Positions 29,648 through 42,301 of a stretch of 60,000 nucleotides of DNA are shown in pieces. The notes beneath the pieces were generated by a model, which did no database searches, was not told where the DNA came from, and saw only the letters and a program-made list of their open reading frames with translations. Origin of the DNA: Symsagittifera roscoffensis (Eukaryota > Xenacoelomorpha > Acoela > Convolutidae). Location: the NCBI RefSeq assembly GCF_963678635.1, contig NC_087065.1:2296001-2356000 (forward strand). The letters are read 5' to 3'. Position numbers and translations under genes: made by a program. Each line of letters starts with the position of its first letter. The first letter of the stretch is position 1.

Positions 29648-30882
29648 TTGGAACAAAAGCAAGAAAAAGAGGAGATTGTACCAAAAAATTTTGATTCTAT
29701 TTACATTGCTGTAAATGCAAAGTTGAAAACGAGTAACAATAAGCACCTTATTGATTTAATTTTGAATTCTCCTAGAATTAGACTAAGTCAGTCAGAAAAT
29801 ATCATATTAGATAATCGAGACACAAAAGAATCAATTGTAGACTTTGTGTGTGCACTAAAGCGAAAAAATACCGACTTTCCCGATATTTACTTTACCATTT
29901 TGGAAGCAACTCAAATTCTACCTAAACTTGTTGCCAACAAGAATGCCAGAGCGAAAGACAGAGGAACTTGGATCCCTTTCAAAATCTGAAAAGGTAAGTC
30001 TGAACAGATTGTATTCTAGGGGTAGAGCTGCGTACGGTTCTGTGCGAAACTTGAGTGAAGCAAGCGGATTGTCAAAAAAGAAAGTAGAACAATTTTTACA
30101 AACCAAGACATCGTATACAAAATTTGGTCCCCCAATCAGACGTTTCCGAAGGCTTCAAGCGTTTTCAAAATATATAAATGAAATTTGGTGTATGGATTTG
30201 CAATTTTTGGACAAACTAGCGAGTCAAAACAAGGGATTCAAATATTTACTGGTTGCTGTTGATGTTTTTTTGCGATTTGTCAGAGTTCAAACAATGAAAA
30301 CTAAATATGCCAAAGAAACTTTGCAAGCTTTCAAAAAAAGATTTCTCGGAAAAACACTCCTGAAAAGCTTTGGGTTGATAAAGGAACGGAATATGGAGGA
30401 ACTTTCAAAAAATTTTTCAAGGAAAAAAGCATTGAAGTTTGCTCGACCATGAGCGAAACAAAAGCTGCATTTGCAGAGAGAGCCATTCAATCATTAAAAC
30501 ACATTATTTACCGCTACATAGAAGATCATGGTGAAAAATTCATTAACAAGTTGCCGCAATTTGTGTCTACAATGAATTGTCGCATCAATAGATCTATTGA
30601 GAAATCACCTAGAGATGTCAAAAATACTGATTTCAATTCAATTCTGTACAATAAACCTCTAACAAGGTATATGAAACTAAAGTTCAAAGTTGGAGACTTA
30701 GTGAGAATTTCAAATAATGATATTCCGTTCCGAAAAGGATATAAACCACAATTTACAGATGAAATTTTTGAAATTTCGGCAATACAACAAAAAAGTCTCC
30801 TACATGCATCATCAAAGATCTCGACAAAGAGGAAATTCTGGGAAAATTTCATGAAAAAGAACTTAAAAAATGCTCTGATTAA
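29648..30882 (+). pseudogene. Maverick/Polinton integrase (retroviral-type DDE), frameshifted
   Basis: Integrase-like sequence runs through at least four frame segments, with shifts near 29940-29990, at an A7 run about 30334, and at an A6 run about 30790. The DDE residues are all visible: D in CMDLQFL (~30197), D in WVDKGTEY (~30382) and E in FAERAIQ (~30475). The C-terminus has a chromo/SH3-like stretch (KFKVGDLVRI, then a GKFHEKEL tail) ending with TAA at 30880-30882. The start is uncertain: no good ATG is seen, and sequence at 29495-29647 looks coding in another frame. Such integrases insert Polintons with 6-bp target duplications. Broken in this copy. Confidence 0.8.
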
Positions 30883-30925
30883 AGGTAATTCATTTTTTAA
30901 ACTAAATTTCTACTGATCAGTTGTT

Positions 30926-31708
30926 ATGGATTCTTTCACTATTGAGTTGGTTTCCAACGCTTCTTTTAATTGTTATCCCAATAATAGTCTTCCAAATTTA
31001 TAGTTATCCAAATTTTCTATTCGAACAAATACATTTGAAAGGAGAATGGGAGGTTGCTATTTCGGAAATATCATACCCTTCTTTGTACCAAAATGTTACA
31101 GAGGGAAAGTTTACATTCGTAGATGGTAGAGAAAGTTCTGAGGAGAAAAGAAAGATTGTACCGGTGAACATTGAACCAGGATTGTATCCAAGTATTGTTG
31201 ATATAGTTGTAGCCATGAACAACAAAATTCGAGAACGTCTAAGTGCTCTAGTTTTTGAATATAACGGAATCTATGTATCAGTAGATAAAATTACACAAAA
31301 ACTTGCTGTTCATTTACCTGAGAGTCAATCAGTGTTTATAATTCAGAGTGCTGATTTGAGTCACATTTTTGGTTGTGATTTAGAACAAAATCAAACAGGG
31401 GTTATAATGAAAGGAAAAGGTCCACATTATCCTCAGTATTCTTACGACATTATAAGATTACATTCCCTAATGATATACAGTGATATTATAGAATATAACA
31501 TAGTTGGTGATACAAAAACTCCCTTAGAGGACAGTACATGAATTATCAATCCTTTACAATTTTACAGTTTAAAAAGCTGTTGAAAAATTCTTTCCATAGT
31601 ATCAAGATAGAACTAAGAGATAGTACGGATGAAAAAATTCCTTTTGTGTCCGTAGGAATCACTCGAGTTGTTCTCTTGTTCCGCAAGATTTCGAATAATC
31701 ATTTTTGA
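30926..31708 (+). pseudogene. Maverick/Polinton minor capsid (penton) protein, frameshifted
   Basis: ATG at 30926 begins a frame reading DSFTIELVSNASFNCYPNNS, then shifts near 30990-31010 into the frame of 31011-31541. It shifts again near 31538 to a frame ending TGA 31706. Characteristic family features are the YPNNSLPNF start, KGEWEVAISEISYP and the C-terminal GITRVVLLFRKIS. The penton forms five-fold vertices of the predicted capsid. It lies between integrase and the basic core-like gene, the usual neighbourhood. Two shifts make it non-functional as read. Confidence 0.8.
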
Positions 31709-31725
31709 TTTAAACTTCATACGAA

Positions 31726-32100
31726 ATGGTTGCTCAAAATTCAGCTGATTTCCCTATTTTTCGACGACATGCAAGACAGCGTGGAAGAGGTTTTGGAGCT
31801 CTTGCACAAACTCTTGGGAGAACTGCAATCCCTTTTATTAAAAATTATATAGTCCCAGCTGCGAAAAGAATTGGGGCAGATCTGTTTGAAATCGCTGCTC
31901 CAGAGATTGGGGAAGTTGTTAGTGGACGTAAAAAACTCAAAACATTTGCAAAAGACGTGGGAACAAAAACAGTTCGGAAACAATTGGGAGGTGGAAAAAA
32001 GACATCTAAGCGTAGAACTGCTAGAACCAGATCCATTTCTCGAAAAAGTAGATCGAAAAACAGTCGCTCTCGCAAAGACATTTTTGACAATATAAAATGA
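31726..32100 (+). CDS. Basic core/pX-like Maverick protein, 124 aa
   Basis: ATG at 31726, intact frame. A hydrophobic/amphipathic segment (FGALAQTLGRTAIPFIKNYIVPAAKRI) precedes an acidic patch. The C-terminal third is extremely basic (KKTSKRRTARTRS... RSRK). This is the layout of adenovirus-like core/pX proteins encoded in Polintons next to capsid genes: membrane-active helix plus DNA-binding tail. Its stop overlaps the next ATG (ATGA at 32097-32100), suggesting one polycistronic unit. Confidence 0.65.
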   Translation: MVAQNSADFPIFRRHARQRGRGFGALAQTLGRTAIPFIKNYIVPAAKRIGADLFEIAAPEIGEVVSGRKKLKTFAKDVGTKTVRKQLGGGKKTSKRRTARTRSISRKSRSKNSRSRKDIFDNIK

Positions 32101-32243
32101 GTAAAAACCAAAGTAATTTTTGGTACGGGGCTTTTACAAATTCTTCATTGGAGATTTTTGATAAAGTCCCAGTTTTGGAAACAATTATGTCATCTTACAC
32201 ACAAGAAGTATTCCCCAGTACTTCTCTGGATTATATGGAGTAG
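32097..32243 (+). pseudogene. Truncated start of the next Maverick gene, probably major capsid protein
   Basis: It starts inside the core gene stop (ATGA overlap) and runs 48 codons. The beginning (NSSLEIFDKVPVLETIMSSY...FPSTSLD) looks like the N-terminus of a Polinton double jelly-roll major capsid protein, and the position after penton and core genes fits. It ends in ATATGGAGTAG, and a short direct repeat ATATGGAGTAGAT (32233 and 32252) marks the break. The rest of the capsid gene and the element's right end are absent. Confidence 0.5.
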
Positions 32244-32488
32244 ATATATGGAATATATGGAGTAGATCTCGGCTTTTTTCTCTGTTTTTGAAAATCAAAA
32301 ACTTGATTGTAGTTGAGCTCAACCAAAAGTTGTTTAAGTTTTACTCTCTTTTTATTTCAAAAAACTGTGGAATTTAATAAAATTAGTCATTTATTTGCGT
32401 CTAAATGGTCCCACCAAAGTATTATTCCAGTTCTTTCAAAACCGCGACATGAAAGGATCTTCTAGAGTTGCAAATTTAGTAAAGAGCG
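32244..32488. other. Spacer right of the Maverick break, no gene seen
   Basis: AT-rich sequence. A short direct repeat lies at the left edge. Nothing else recognised. Confidence 0.4.
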
Positions 32489-32627
32489 AATGCAACAAGA
32501 CTGCTCGTATCAGGGCAAAGCCCTGAATGTTCCGACTGCCTTTTAAGGTTAATGGAGCAGTAATAACATTTAAAAATTCAATGAAATAAAATTTGATTTT
32601 TTTATGAAAATCATCATCCCACACGCC
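32489..32627 (+). mobile_element. Left part of short non-autonomous-like repeat, copy 1 (cut by gap)
   Basis: It shares about 75 bases with 33389-33463 at high identity, beginning CAAGACTGCTCGTATCAGGG, and then looser AT-rich similarity to a shared CACACGCC. It contains a perfect 7-bp hairpin, TCAGGGC AAA GCCCTGA (32511-32527). The remaining part lies in the N gap. Confidence 0.55.
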
Positions 32628-32827
32628 NNNNNNNNNNNNNNNNNNNNNNNNNNNNNNNNNNNNNNNNNNNNNNNNNNNNNNNNNNNNNNNNNNNNNNNNN
32701 NNNNNNNNNNNNNNNNNNNNNNNNNNNNNNNNNNNNNNNNNNNNNNNNNNNNNNNNNNNNNNNNNNNNNNNNNNNNNNNNNNNNNNNNNNNNNNNNNNNN
32801 NNNNNNNNNNNNNNNNNNNNNNNNNNN
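32628..32827. other. Assembly gap, 200 N
   Basis: Exactly 200 N, probably a scaffold gap of unknown true size. It interrupts a repeat also present intact at 33389. Confidence 0.99.
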
Positions 32828-33297
32828 AAGACACAATTAGAGTCTATGGACACAACGTTAATATCAATTAGCCAACCATTACCATTTTGCCATTTATCAA
32901 TACGATGCAAACTGTGCATTTTGTGAATTGTAAGCGCATTCCGCAACAGGCAAAAAAATAGATTTGTCTCAGAATCCGCACCATTACTACTATTCTTTGA
33001 TAGTTGCTATTTGGATTCCACGGACAAAATACTACTATTCTTTGATCTGCTATTTGGATTCCACGGACAAAATAGCTAAAACACTGCATCGATCAAAATT
33101 ACTCCAACATCAGGCAACTTTGCAGAATCTGCAACAAAATGTGTGAAATCCGGAACCAATTTGTGAAATATATTTGCAAATAATAATATTGGAAGAGTAA
33201 TAGGTTTTTGAAGTTGTGCCATGAGTCGGTAACAAATCTAAACTATTAGAGCTGTGTTGACTGTGGACAGGGTAACATTGTCTCTGGTTAACTTGAC
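32828..33297. other. Unassigned sequence with a 45-bp tandem duplication
   Basis: Two 45-bp units (32985-33029 and 33030-33073) share TACTACTATTCTTTGAT and GCTATTTGGATTCCACGGAC. No gene seen. Confidence 0.6.
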
Positions 33298-33388
33298 CAC
33301 ACAACACAAACCCAATTGTCAAGTATTTTAACACAGCATCCACAAGTAATTCTTCATTTGACACAGTCAGCGTCAATGTAGACAAAAA
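33298..33388. repeat. Diverged satellite monomer
   Basis: About one 82-bp monomer of the right-hand satellite (CATTTGACACAGTCAGCGTC, then AATGTAGACAAAAA), with a more diverged left part. It ends exactly where the 33389 insertion begins. Confidence 0.75.
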
Positions 33389-33916
33389 CAAGACTGCTCG
33401 TATCAGGGCAAAGTCCTGAATGTTCCGACTGCCTTTTATGGTCTATGAAGCAGTAATAACTTGAAAAAACTTAATGTAAGAAAAATAAATAAATTGATTT
33501 TTTTTTTTTAAAATTGTAAAAATTTTCCCCCCACACGCCATATAAAATACAAAAAGATAGATTTCGCTTCTAGTAACGAATCAATTATGGCAAATAAGCT
33601 TCCTTCAACCAATTTGGAACGATTTCTAAGACGGATTAAATCTCCGCTTACTTTTTAATAGCGCGAAATAAATCGCGCGTTTATTGTCCCAAATTGACCA
33701 ACATGGCAATCTTTAAACCCCCATAACTTTATGAAAAACGATCACAGGTAAAATATCTTTTCAAATTTGAGCTCAGGACAACAATACCTTTCGAATGATA
33801 TAAAAAAATTCCGTCAAAAATGGCTAGTTAAAAAGTCGAAATTTGTCTGAAGAAAAAAAACACACCCCGAGCACAAAACATTCCGTTTACTTTCGTATCG
33901 AAAGTCGGAACAATAC
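33389..33916. mobile_element. ~525-bp non-autonomous element (copy 2) inserted in satellite
   Basis: Left flank GTAGACAAAAA and right flank ATCAAAACGTCAAGTAG join as one satellite monomer if the insert is removed. The insert carries a 10-bp subterminal inverted repeat, TGTTCCGACT (33421-33430) and AGTCGGAACA (33903-33912). Near its left end is a TCAGGGC hairpin with one mismatch. Internal hairpins include GCGCGA-AATAAA-TCGCGC (33661-33678) and CTTTCG-TAT-CGAAAG. No ORF. MITE-like by structure; family unknown. Confidence 0.55.
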
Positions 33917-36900
33917 ATCAAAACGTCAAGTAGTCTATCAAACTATCCACTTGTAAGTCTACAGTTGACCCATTCAGCGTCAATGTAGACTAAAAAAATT
34001 CGAAATGTCAAGTAGTCTATCAACCTATCCACTTGTAAGACTACAGTTGACCCAGTCAGCATCAATATAGACAAACTTAAATCGAATTGCGAAGGAAACT
34101 ATCACCCTGTCTACTTGTAGTTCTTCATTTGACCCAGTCAGCTTCAATGTAGACTAAAATAAATCAAAATATCAAGTAGTCTATCAACCTATCCACTTGT
34201 AATTCTACAGTTGACCCAGTCAGCGTCAGTATAGACAAACACAAAAAGAATGGTGAAGTAGTATATCACCCTATACACTTGTAATTCTTCATTTGAGCCA
34301 GTCAGCGTCCATGTAGACAAAAATTAATCGAAATGTCAAGTAGTCTATCAAACTATCCACTTGTAAGTCTACAGTTGACCCAGTCAGCGTCAATATAGAC
34401 AAACACAAATCGAATTGTGACGGAAACTATCATCCTATCTACTTGTAATTCTTCATTTGACACAGTCAGCGTCATTGTAGACTAAAATAAATCGAAATGT
34501 GAAGTAGTCTATCAACCTATTCACTTGTTAGTCTACAGTTGACCTATTCAGCGTCAATATAGACAAACACAAACCGAATTGTCAAGTAGTCTATCACCCT
34601 TTCCACTTGTAATTCTTCATTTGAGCCAGTCAGCGTCCATGTACACAAAACTTAATCAAAATGTCAAGTAGTCTATCAACTTATCCACTTGTAAGTCTAC
34701 AGTTGACCCAGTCAGCGTCAATATAGACAAACACAAATCGAATTGTGAAGGAAACTATCACCCTATCTACTTGTAATTCTTCATTTGACACAGTCAGCGT
34801 CATTGTAGACTAAAATAAATCGAAATGTGAAGTACTCTATCAACCTATCCACTTGTAAGTCTACAGTTGACCCAGTCAGCGTCACTATAGACAAACGCAA
34901 ACCGAATGGTGAAGTAGTCTATCACCCTATACACTTGTAATTCTTCATTTGAGCCAGTCAGCGTCCATGTAGACAAAAATTAATCGAAATGTCAAGTAGT
35001 CTATCAACCTATTCCACTTGTAAGTCTACAGTTGACCCAGTCAGCGTCAATATAGACAAACACAAATCGAATTGTGAAGGAAAATATCATCCTATCTACT
35101 TGTAATTCTTCATTTGACACAGTCAGCGTCATTGTAGACTAAAATAAATCGAAATGTGAAGTAGTCTATCAACCTATTCACTTGTAAGTCTACAGTTGAC
35201 CTAATCAGCGTCAATATAGACAAACACAAACCGAATTGTCAAGTAGTCTATCACCCTTTCCACTTGTAATTCTTCATTTGAGCCAGTCAGCGTCCATGTA
35301 GACAAAACTTAATCAAAATGTCAAGTAGTCTATCAACTTATCCACTTGTAAGTCTACAGTTGACCCAGTCAGCGTCAATATAGACAAACACAAATCGAAT
35401 TGTGAAGGAAACTATCACCCTATCTACTTGTAATTCTTCATTTGACACAGTCAGCGTCATTGTAGACTAAAATAAATCGAAATGTGAAGTACTCTATCAA
35501 CCTATCCACTTGTAAGTCTACAGTTGACCCAGTCAGCGTCACTATAGACAAACATAAATCGAATTGTCAAGTAGTCTATCAACCTATCCACTTGTAATTG
35601 TCCATTTGACCCAGTCAGCGTCAATTTAGACTAAAACAATTTGAAATGTCAAGTAGTCTATCAACATATCCACTTGTAAGTCTACTGTTGACCCAGTCAG
35701 CGTCAAACACAAATCGAATTGCGAAGGAAACTATCACCCTATCTACTTGTAATCTTCATTTGACCCAGTCAGCGTCAATGTAGACTAAAATAAATCAAAT
35801 TATCAAGTAGTCTATCAACCTATCCACTTGTAATTCTACAGTTGAACCAGTCAGCGTCAATGTAGACAAAAGGAACTCAAAATGTCAAGTAGTCTATCAA
35901 CCTATCCACTTGTATTTCTTTAGTTGACCTAGTCAGCGTCAATATAGACAAAAACAAATCAAAATGTGAAGTAGTCTATTACCCTATCTACTTGTAATTC
36001 TTCATTTGACCCGGTCAGAGTCAGTTTAGACAAAAATAAATCGAATTGTCAAGTAGTCTATCAACCTATCCATTTGTACTTCTTCAGTTGACCCAGTCAG
36101 CCTCAATATAGACAAACACAAATCGAATTGTGAAGTAGTCTATCACCCTATCCACTTGTAATACTTCATTTGACCCAGTCAGCGTCAATGTAGACAAAAA
36201 TAAATCAAAATGTCAAGTAGTCTATCAACGTATCCACTTGTAATTCTACAGTTGAACCAGTCAGCGTCAAAATAGACAAATACAAATCAAATTGTGAAGT
36301 AGTCTATCACAACATCTACTTGTAATTCTTCATTTGACCCGGTCAGCGTCAATGTAGACAAAAGGAACTCGAAATGTCAAGTAGTCTATCAACCTATCCA
36401 CTTGTATTTCTTTAGTTGACCTAGTCAGCGTCAATATAGACAAATACAATTCAAATTGTGAAGTAGTCTATCACCCTATCTACTTGTAACCCTTCATTTG
36501 ACCCAGTCAGCGTCAATGTAGACAAAAATCAATCAAAATTTCAAGTAGTCTATCAACCTATCCACTTGTATTTCTTTAGTTGACCCAGTGAGGTCAATAT
36601 AGACAAACACAAATCAAATTGTGAAGTAGTATATCACCCTATCCACTTGTAATTCTTCATTTGACCCAGTCAGCGTAAATTTAGACAAAATAAATTGAAA
36701 ATTCAAGTAACCTATCAACCTATCCACTTGTAATTCTACAGTTGACCAAGTAAGCGTCAATGTAGACAAACACAAATCGAATTGTGAAGTGGTCTCTTAC
36801 CCTATCCACTTGTAAAAGTTCAGTTGTTCCAGTCAGCGTCAAGGTAGAAAAAAACAAATCGAATTGTGAAGTAGTCTATCACCCTATCCACTTGTAATTC

Positions 36901-39744
36901 TTCATTTGACACAGTCAGCGTCAAAGTAGACAAAAGTAAATCGAAAGTTCAAGTAGTCTATCAAGCTATCCACTTGTAAGTCTACAGTTGACCCATTCAG
37001 CGTCAATATAGACAAACACAAATCAAATTGTGAAGTAGTCTATCACCCTATCCACTTGTAATTCTTCATTTGACCCGGTCAGCGTCAATGTACACAAAAA
37101 TAAATCGAAATGTCAAGTAGTCTATTAAACTATTCACTTGTAAGTCTACAGTTGACCAAGTCACCATCAATGTAGACAAACACAAGTCCAATTGTTAAGT
37201 AGTCTATCACCCTATCCACTTGTAATTCTTCATTTGACCCAGTCAGCGTCAATGTAGACAAAAATAAATCAAAATGTCAAGTAGTCTATCAACCTATCCA
37301 CTTGAAATTCTACAGTTAACCCAGTCAGCGTCAGAATAGACAAACACAAATCGAATTGTGAAGTAGTCTATCACCCTATCCACTTGTAATTCTTCATTTG
37401 ACCCAGTCAGCGTCAATGTAGACAAAAATAAATCGAAATGTCAAGTAGTCTATCAACCTATCCACTTGTACTTCTTTAGTTGACCCAGTCAGCGTCAATA
37501 TAGACAAACACAAATCGAATTGTGAAGTAGTACATCACCCTATCCACTTGTAATTCTTCATTTGACCCAATCAGCGTCAATGTAGACAAAAATAAATCGA
37601 AATGTCAAGTAGTCTATCAACCTAACAACTTGTAATTCTACAGTTGACCAAGTCAGCGTCAATGTAGACAAACACAAGTCCAATTGTTAAGTAGTCTATT
37701 AACCTATCTACTTGTAAAAATTCAATTGACCCAGTCAGCGTCAATGTAGACAAACACAAATCGAATTGTGAAGTGGTCTCTTACCCTATCCACTTGTAAA
37801 AGTTCAGTTGTTCCAGTCAGCGTCAAGGTAGAAAAAAATAAGTCGAATTGTGAAGTAGTCTATCACCCTATCCACTTGTAGTTCTTCATTTGACCCAGTT
37901 AGCGTCAAGGTAGACTAAAATATTCCAAAATGTCAAGTAGTCTATCAACCTATCCACTTGTAAAAATTCAATTGACCCAGTCAGCGTCACTGTAGACAAA
38001 CACAAATTGAATTGTCAAGTAGTCTATCAACCTATCCACTTATAAGTTTACAGTTGACCCAGTCAGCGTGAATATAGACAAATACAAATCAAATGTTGAA
38101 AGAGTCTATCACCCTATCTACTTGTAACTCTTCATTTGACCCAGTCAGCGTCAATGTAGATAAAATTAAATCTAAATGTCAAGTAGTCTATCAACCTATC
38201 CACTTGTAATTCTACAGTTGACCCAGTCAGCATCAATATAGACAAACAAAAATCAAATTGTGAAGTAGTTTATTACCCTAGCCACATGTAATTCTTCATT
38301 TCACCCAGTCAGAGTCAATGTAGACAAAAATAAATCGAATTGTCAAGTAACCTATCAACCTATCCACTTGTAATTCTACAGTTGACAAATTCAGTGTCAT
38401 TGTAGACAAATACAAGTCCAATTGTTAAGTATTCTATTACCCTATCCACTTGTAAAATTTCAGTTGTTCCAGTCAGCGTCAATGTAGAAAAAAAATAAAT
38501 CGAATTTTGAAGTAGTCTATCACCTATCCACTTATAATTCTTCATTTGACCCAGTCAGCGGCAATGTAGACAAAGATAAATCGAAATGTCAAGTAGTCTA
38601 TCAACCTATCCGCTTGTAATTCTAAAGTTAACCCAGTCAGCGTCAGTATAGACAATCACAAATCGAATTGCGAAGTAGTCTATCACCCTATCCACTTGTA
38701 ATTCTTCATTTGACCCAGTCACCGTCAATGTAGACAAAAATAAATCAAAATGTCATGTAGTCTATCAATCTATCCACTTGTACTTCTTTAGTTGACCCAG
38801 TCAGCGTCAATACAGACAAACACGAATCAAATTGTGAAGTATTATATCACCCTATCCACTTGTAATTCTTCATTTGACCCAGTCAGCGTCAATGTAGACA
38901 AAAATAAATCAAAATGTCAAGTAGTCTATCAACCTATCCAGTTGTAATTCTACAGTTGACCAAGTCAGCGTCATTTTAGACAAACACAAGTCCAATTGTT
39001 AAGTAGTATATTAACCTTTCCACTTGTTAAACTTCAATTGACCCAGTCAGCTTCAATGTAGACAAACACAAATCGAATTGTGAAGGAGTCTATCACCCTA
39101 TCCACTTGTAATTCTTCATTTGACCCAGTAAGTGCAATGTAGACTAAAATAAACCAAAATGTCAATTAGTCTATCAACCTATCCACGTGTAAAAACTCAA
39201 TTGACCCAGTCAGCGTCACAATAGACAAACACAAATCAAATTGTTAAGTAGTCTATCACCCTATCCACTTTTAAGTCTTCATTTGACCCAGTCAGCGTCA
39301 ATGTAGACTAAAATAAATTGAAATGTCAAGTAGTCTATCAACCTATCCACTTGTAAGCTTACAGTTGACCCAGTCAGCGTCAATATAGACAAACACAAAT
39401 CAAATTGTCAAGGAGTCTATCACCCTATCTACTTGTAATTCTTCTTTTGACCCAGTCAGCGTCAATGTAGATAAAAATAAATCAAAAAGTCAAGTAGTCT
39501 ATCAACCTATCGACTTGTAATTGTACAGTTGACCCAGTCAGCGTCAATATAGACAAATATAAAACGAATTGTGAAGGAGTCTATCACCCTATCTACTTTT
39601 AATTCTTCATTTGACCCAGTCAGCGTCAATGTAGATAAAAATAAATCGAAATGTCAAGTAGTCTATCAACCTATCCACTTGTAATTATACAGTTGACCCA
39701 GTCAGCGTCAATATAGACAAACACATATCAAAATTTAAAGTAGT

Positions 39745-42301
39745 CTATCACCCTATCCACTTGTAATTCTTCATTTGACCCGGTCAGCGTCAATGTACAC
39801 AAAAATAAATCAAAATGTCAAGTAGTCTATTAAACTATTCACTTGTAAGTCTACAGTTGACCAAGTCACCATCAATGTAGACAAACACAAGTCCAATTGT
39901 TAAGTAGTTTATTACCCTATCCATTTTTAAAATTTCAGTTGTAGTTTCAGCGTCAATGTAGAAAAAAATAAATCGAATTGTGAAGTAGTTTATCACCCTA
40001 TCCACTTGTAATTCTTCATTTGACACAGTCAGCGTCAATGTAGACAAAAGTAAATCAAAATGTCAAGTAGTCTATCAAGCTATCCACTTGTAAGTTACAG
40101 TTGACCCATTCAGCGTCAATATAGACAAACACAAATCGAATTGTGAAGTAGTCTATCACCCTATCCACTTGTACTTCTTCATTTGGCCCTGTCAGCGTCA
40201 ATGTAGACAAAAAGAAATTGAAACGTCAAATAGTCTATCAACCTATCCACTTGTAATTCTACAATTAACAAAGTCAGCGTCAGTATAGACAAACACAAAT
40301 CGAATTGTGAAGTAGTCTATCACCCTATCCACTTGTAATTCTTCATTTGACCCAGTTAGCGTCATTGTAGACAAAAATAAATCAAAATGTCAAGTAGTCT
40401 ATCAACCTATCCACTTGTACTTCTTTAGTTGACCCAGTCAGCGTCAATATAGACAAACACAAATCGAATTGTGAAGTAGTATATCACCCTATCCACTTGT
40501 AATTCTTCATTTGACCCAGTCAGCGTCAATGTAGACAAAAATAAATCAAAATGTCAAGTAGTCTATCAACCTATCCACTTGTAATTCTACAGTTGACCAC
40601 GTCAGCGTCAATGTAGACAAACACAAGTCCAATTGTTAAGTAGTCTATTAACCAATCCACTTGTGAAAATTCATTTGACCCAATCAGCGTCAATGTAGAC
40701 AAACACAAATCGAATTGTGAAGTATTATATCACCCTATCCACTTGTAATTCTTCATTTGAACCAGTCAGCGTTAATGTAGACTAAAATAAACCAAATTGT
40801 CAAGTAGTCTATCAACCTATCAACTTGTAATTCTACAGTTGACCACGTCAGCGTCAATGTAGACAAACACAAGTCCAATTGTTAAGTAGTCTATTAACCA
40901 ATCCACTTGTGAAAATTCATTTGACCCAATCAGCGTCAATGTAGACAAACACAAATCGAATTGTGAAGTAGTATATCACCCTATCCACTTGTAATTCTTC
41001 ATTTGACCCAGTCAGCGTCAATGTAGACAAAAATAAATCAAAATGTCAAGTAGTCTATCAACCTATCCACTTGTAATTCTACAGTTGACCACGTCAGCGT
41101 CAATGTAGACAAACACAAGTCCAATTGTTAAGTAGTCTATTAACCAATCCACTTGTGAAAATTCATTTGACCCAATCAGCGTCAATGTAGACAAACACAA
41201 ATCGAATTGTGAAGTATTATATCACCCTATCCACTTGTAATTCTTCATTTGACCCGGTCAGCGTCAATGTACACAAAAATAAATCAAAATGTCAAGTAGT
41301 CTATTAAACTATTCACTTGTAAGTCTACAGTTGACCAAGTCACCATCAATGTAGACAAACACAAGTCCAATTGTTAAGTAGTTTATTACCCTATCCATTT
41401 TTAAAATTTCAGTTGTAGTTTCAGCGTCAATGTAGAAAAAAATAAATCGAATTGTGAAGTAGTTTATCACCCTATCCACTTGTAATTCTTCATTTGACAC
41501 AGTCAGCGTCAATGTAGACAAAAGTAAATCAAAATGTCAAGTAGTCTATCAAGCTATCCACTTGTAAGTTACAGTTGACCCATTCAGCGTCAATATAGAC
41601 AAACACAAATCGAATTGTGAAGTAGTCTATCACCCTATCCACTTGTACTTCTTCATTTGGCCCTGTCAGCGTCAATGTAGACAAAAAGAAATTGAAACGT
41701 CAAATAGTCTATCAACCTATCCACTTGTAATTCTACAATTAACAAAGTCAGCGTCAGTATAGACAAACACAAATCGAATTGTGAAGTAGTCTATCACCCT
41801 ATCCACTTGTAATTCTTCATTTGACCCAGTTAGCGTCATTGTAGACAAAAATAAATCAAAATGTCAAGTAGTCTATCAACCTATCCACTTGTACTTCTTT
41901 AGTTGACCCAGTCAGCGTCAATATAGACAAACACAAATCGAATTGTGAAGTAGTATATCACCCTATCCACTTGTAATTCTTCATTTGACCCAGTCAGCGT
42001 CAATGTAGACAAAAATAAATCAAAATGTCAAGTAGTCTATCAACCTATCCACTTGTAATTCTACAGTTGACCACGTCAGCGTCAATGTAGACAAACACAA
42101 GTCCAATTGTTAAGTAGTCTATTAACCAATCCACTTGTGAAAATTCATTTGACCCAATCAGCGTCAATGTAGACAAACACAAATCGAATTGTGAAGTATT
42201 ATATCACCCTATCCACTTGTAATTCTTCATTTGAACCAGTCAGCGTTAATGTAGACTAAAATAAACCAAATTGTCAAGTAGTCTATCAACCTATCAACTT
42301 G
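39745..42301. repeat. Higher-order duplication in satellite, offset 1474 bp
   Basis: 39745-40827 and 41219-42301 appear identical over about 1083 bp, offset 1474 bases (18 monomers). This includes rare variants such as GTACACAAAAATAA and CACCATCAATG. Within and after it, a three-monomer (246-bp) unit with TTGACCACGTCAGCG recurs at 40592, 40839 and 41085. Confidence 0.85.

Noticed and set aside
29369-29746. 125-codon minus-strand frame opposite the ATPase tail and integrase start
   Set aside because: It overlaps better-supported plus-strand Maverick coding sequence. Some segments look coding-like, but no family could be named.
39835-41521. Two identical 70-codon minus-strand ORFs
   Set aside because: They are the same satellite segment duplicated at 1474 bp, with no start context or independent coding signal.
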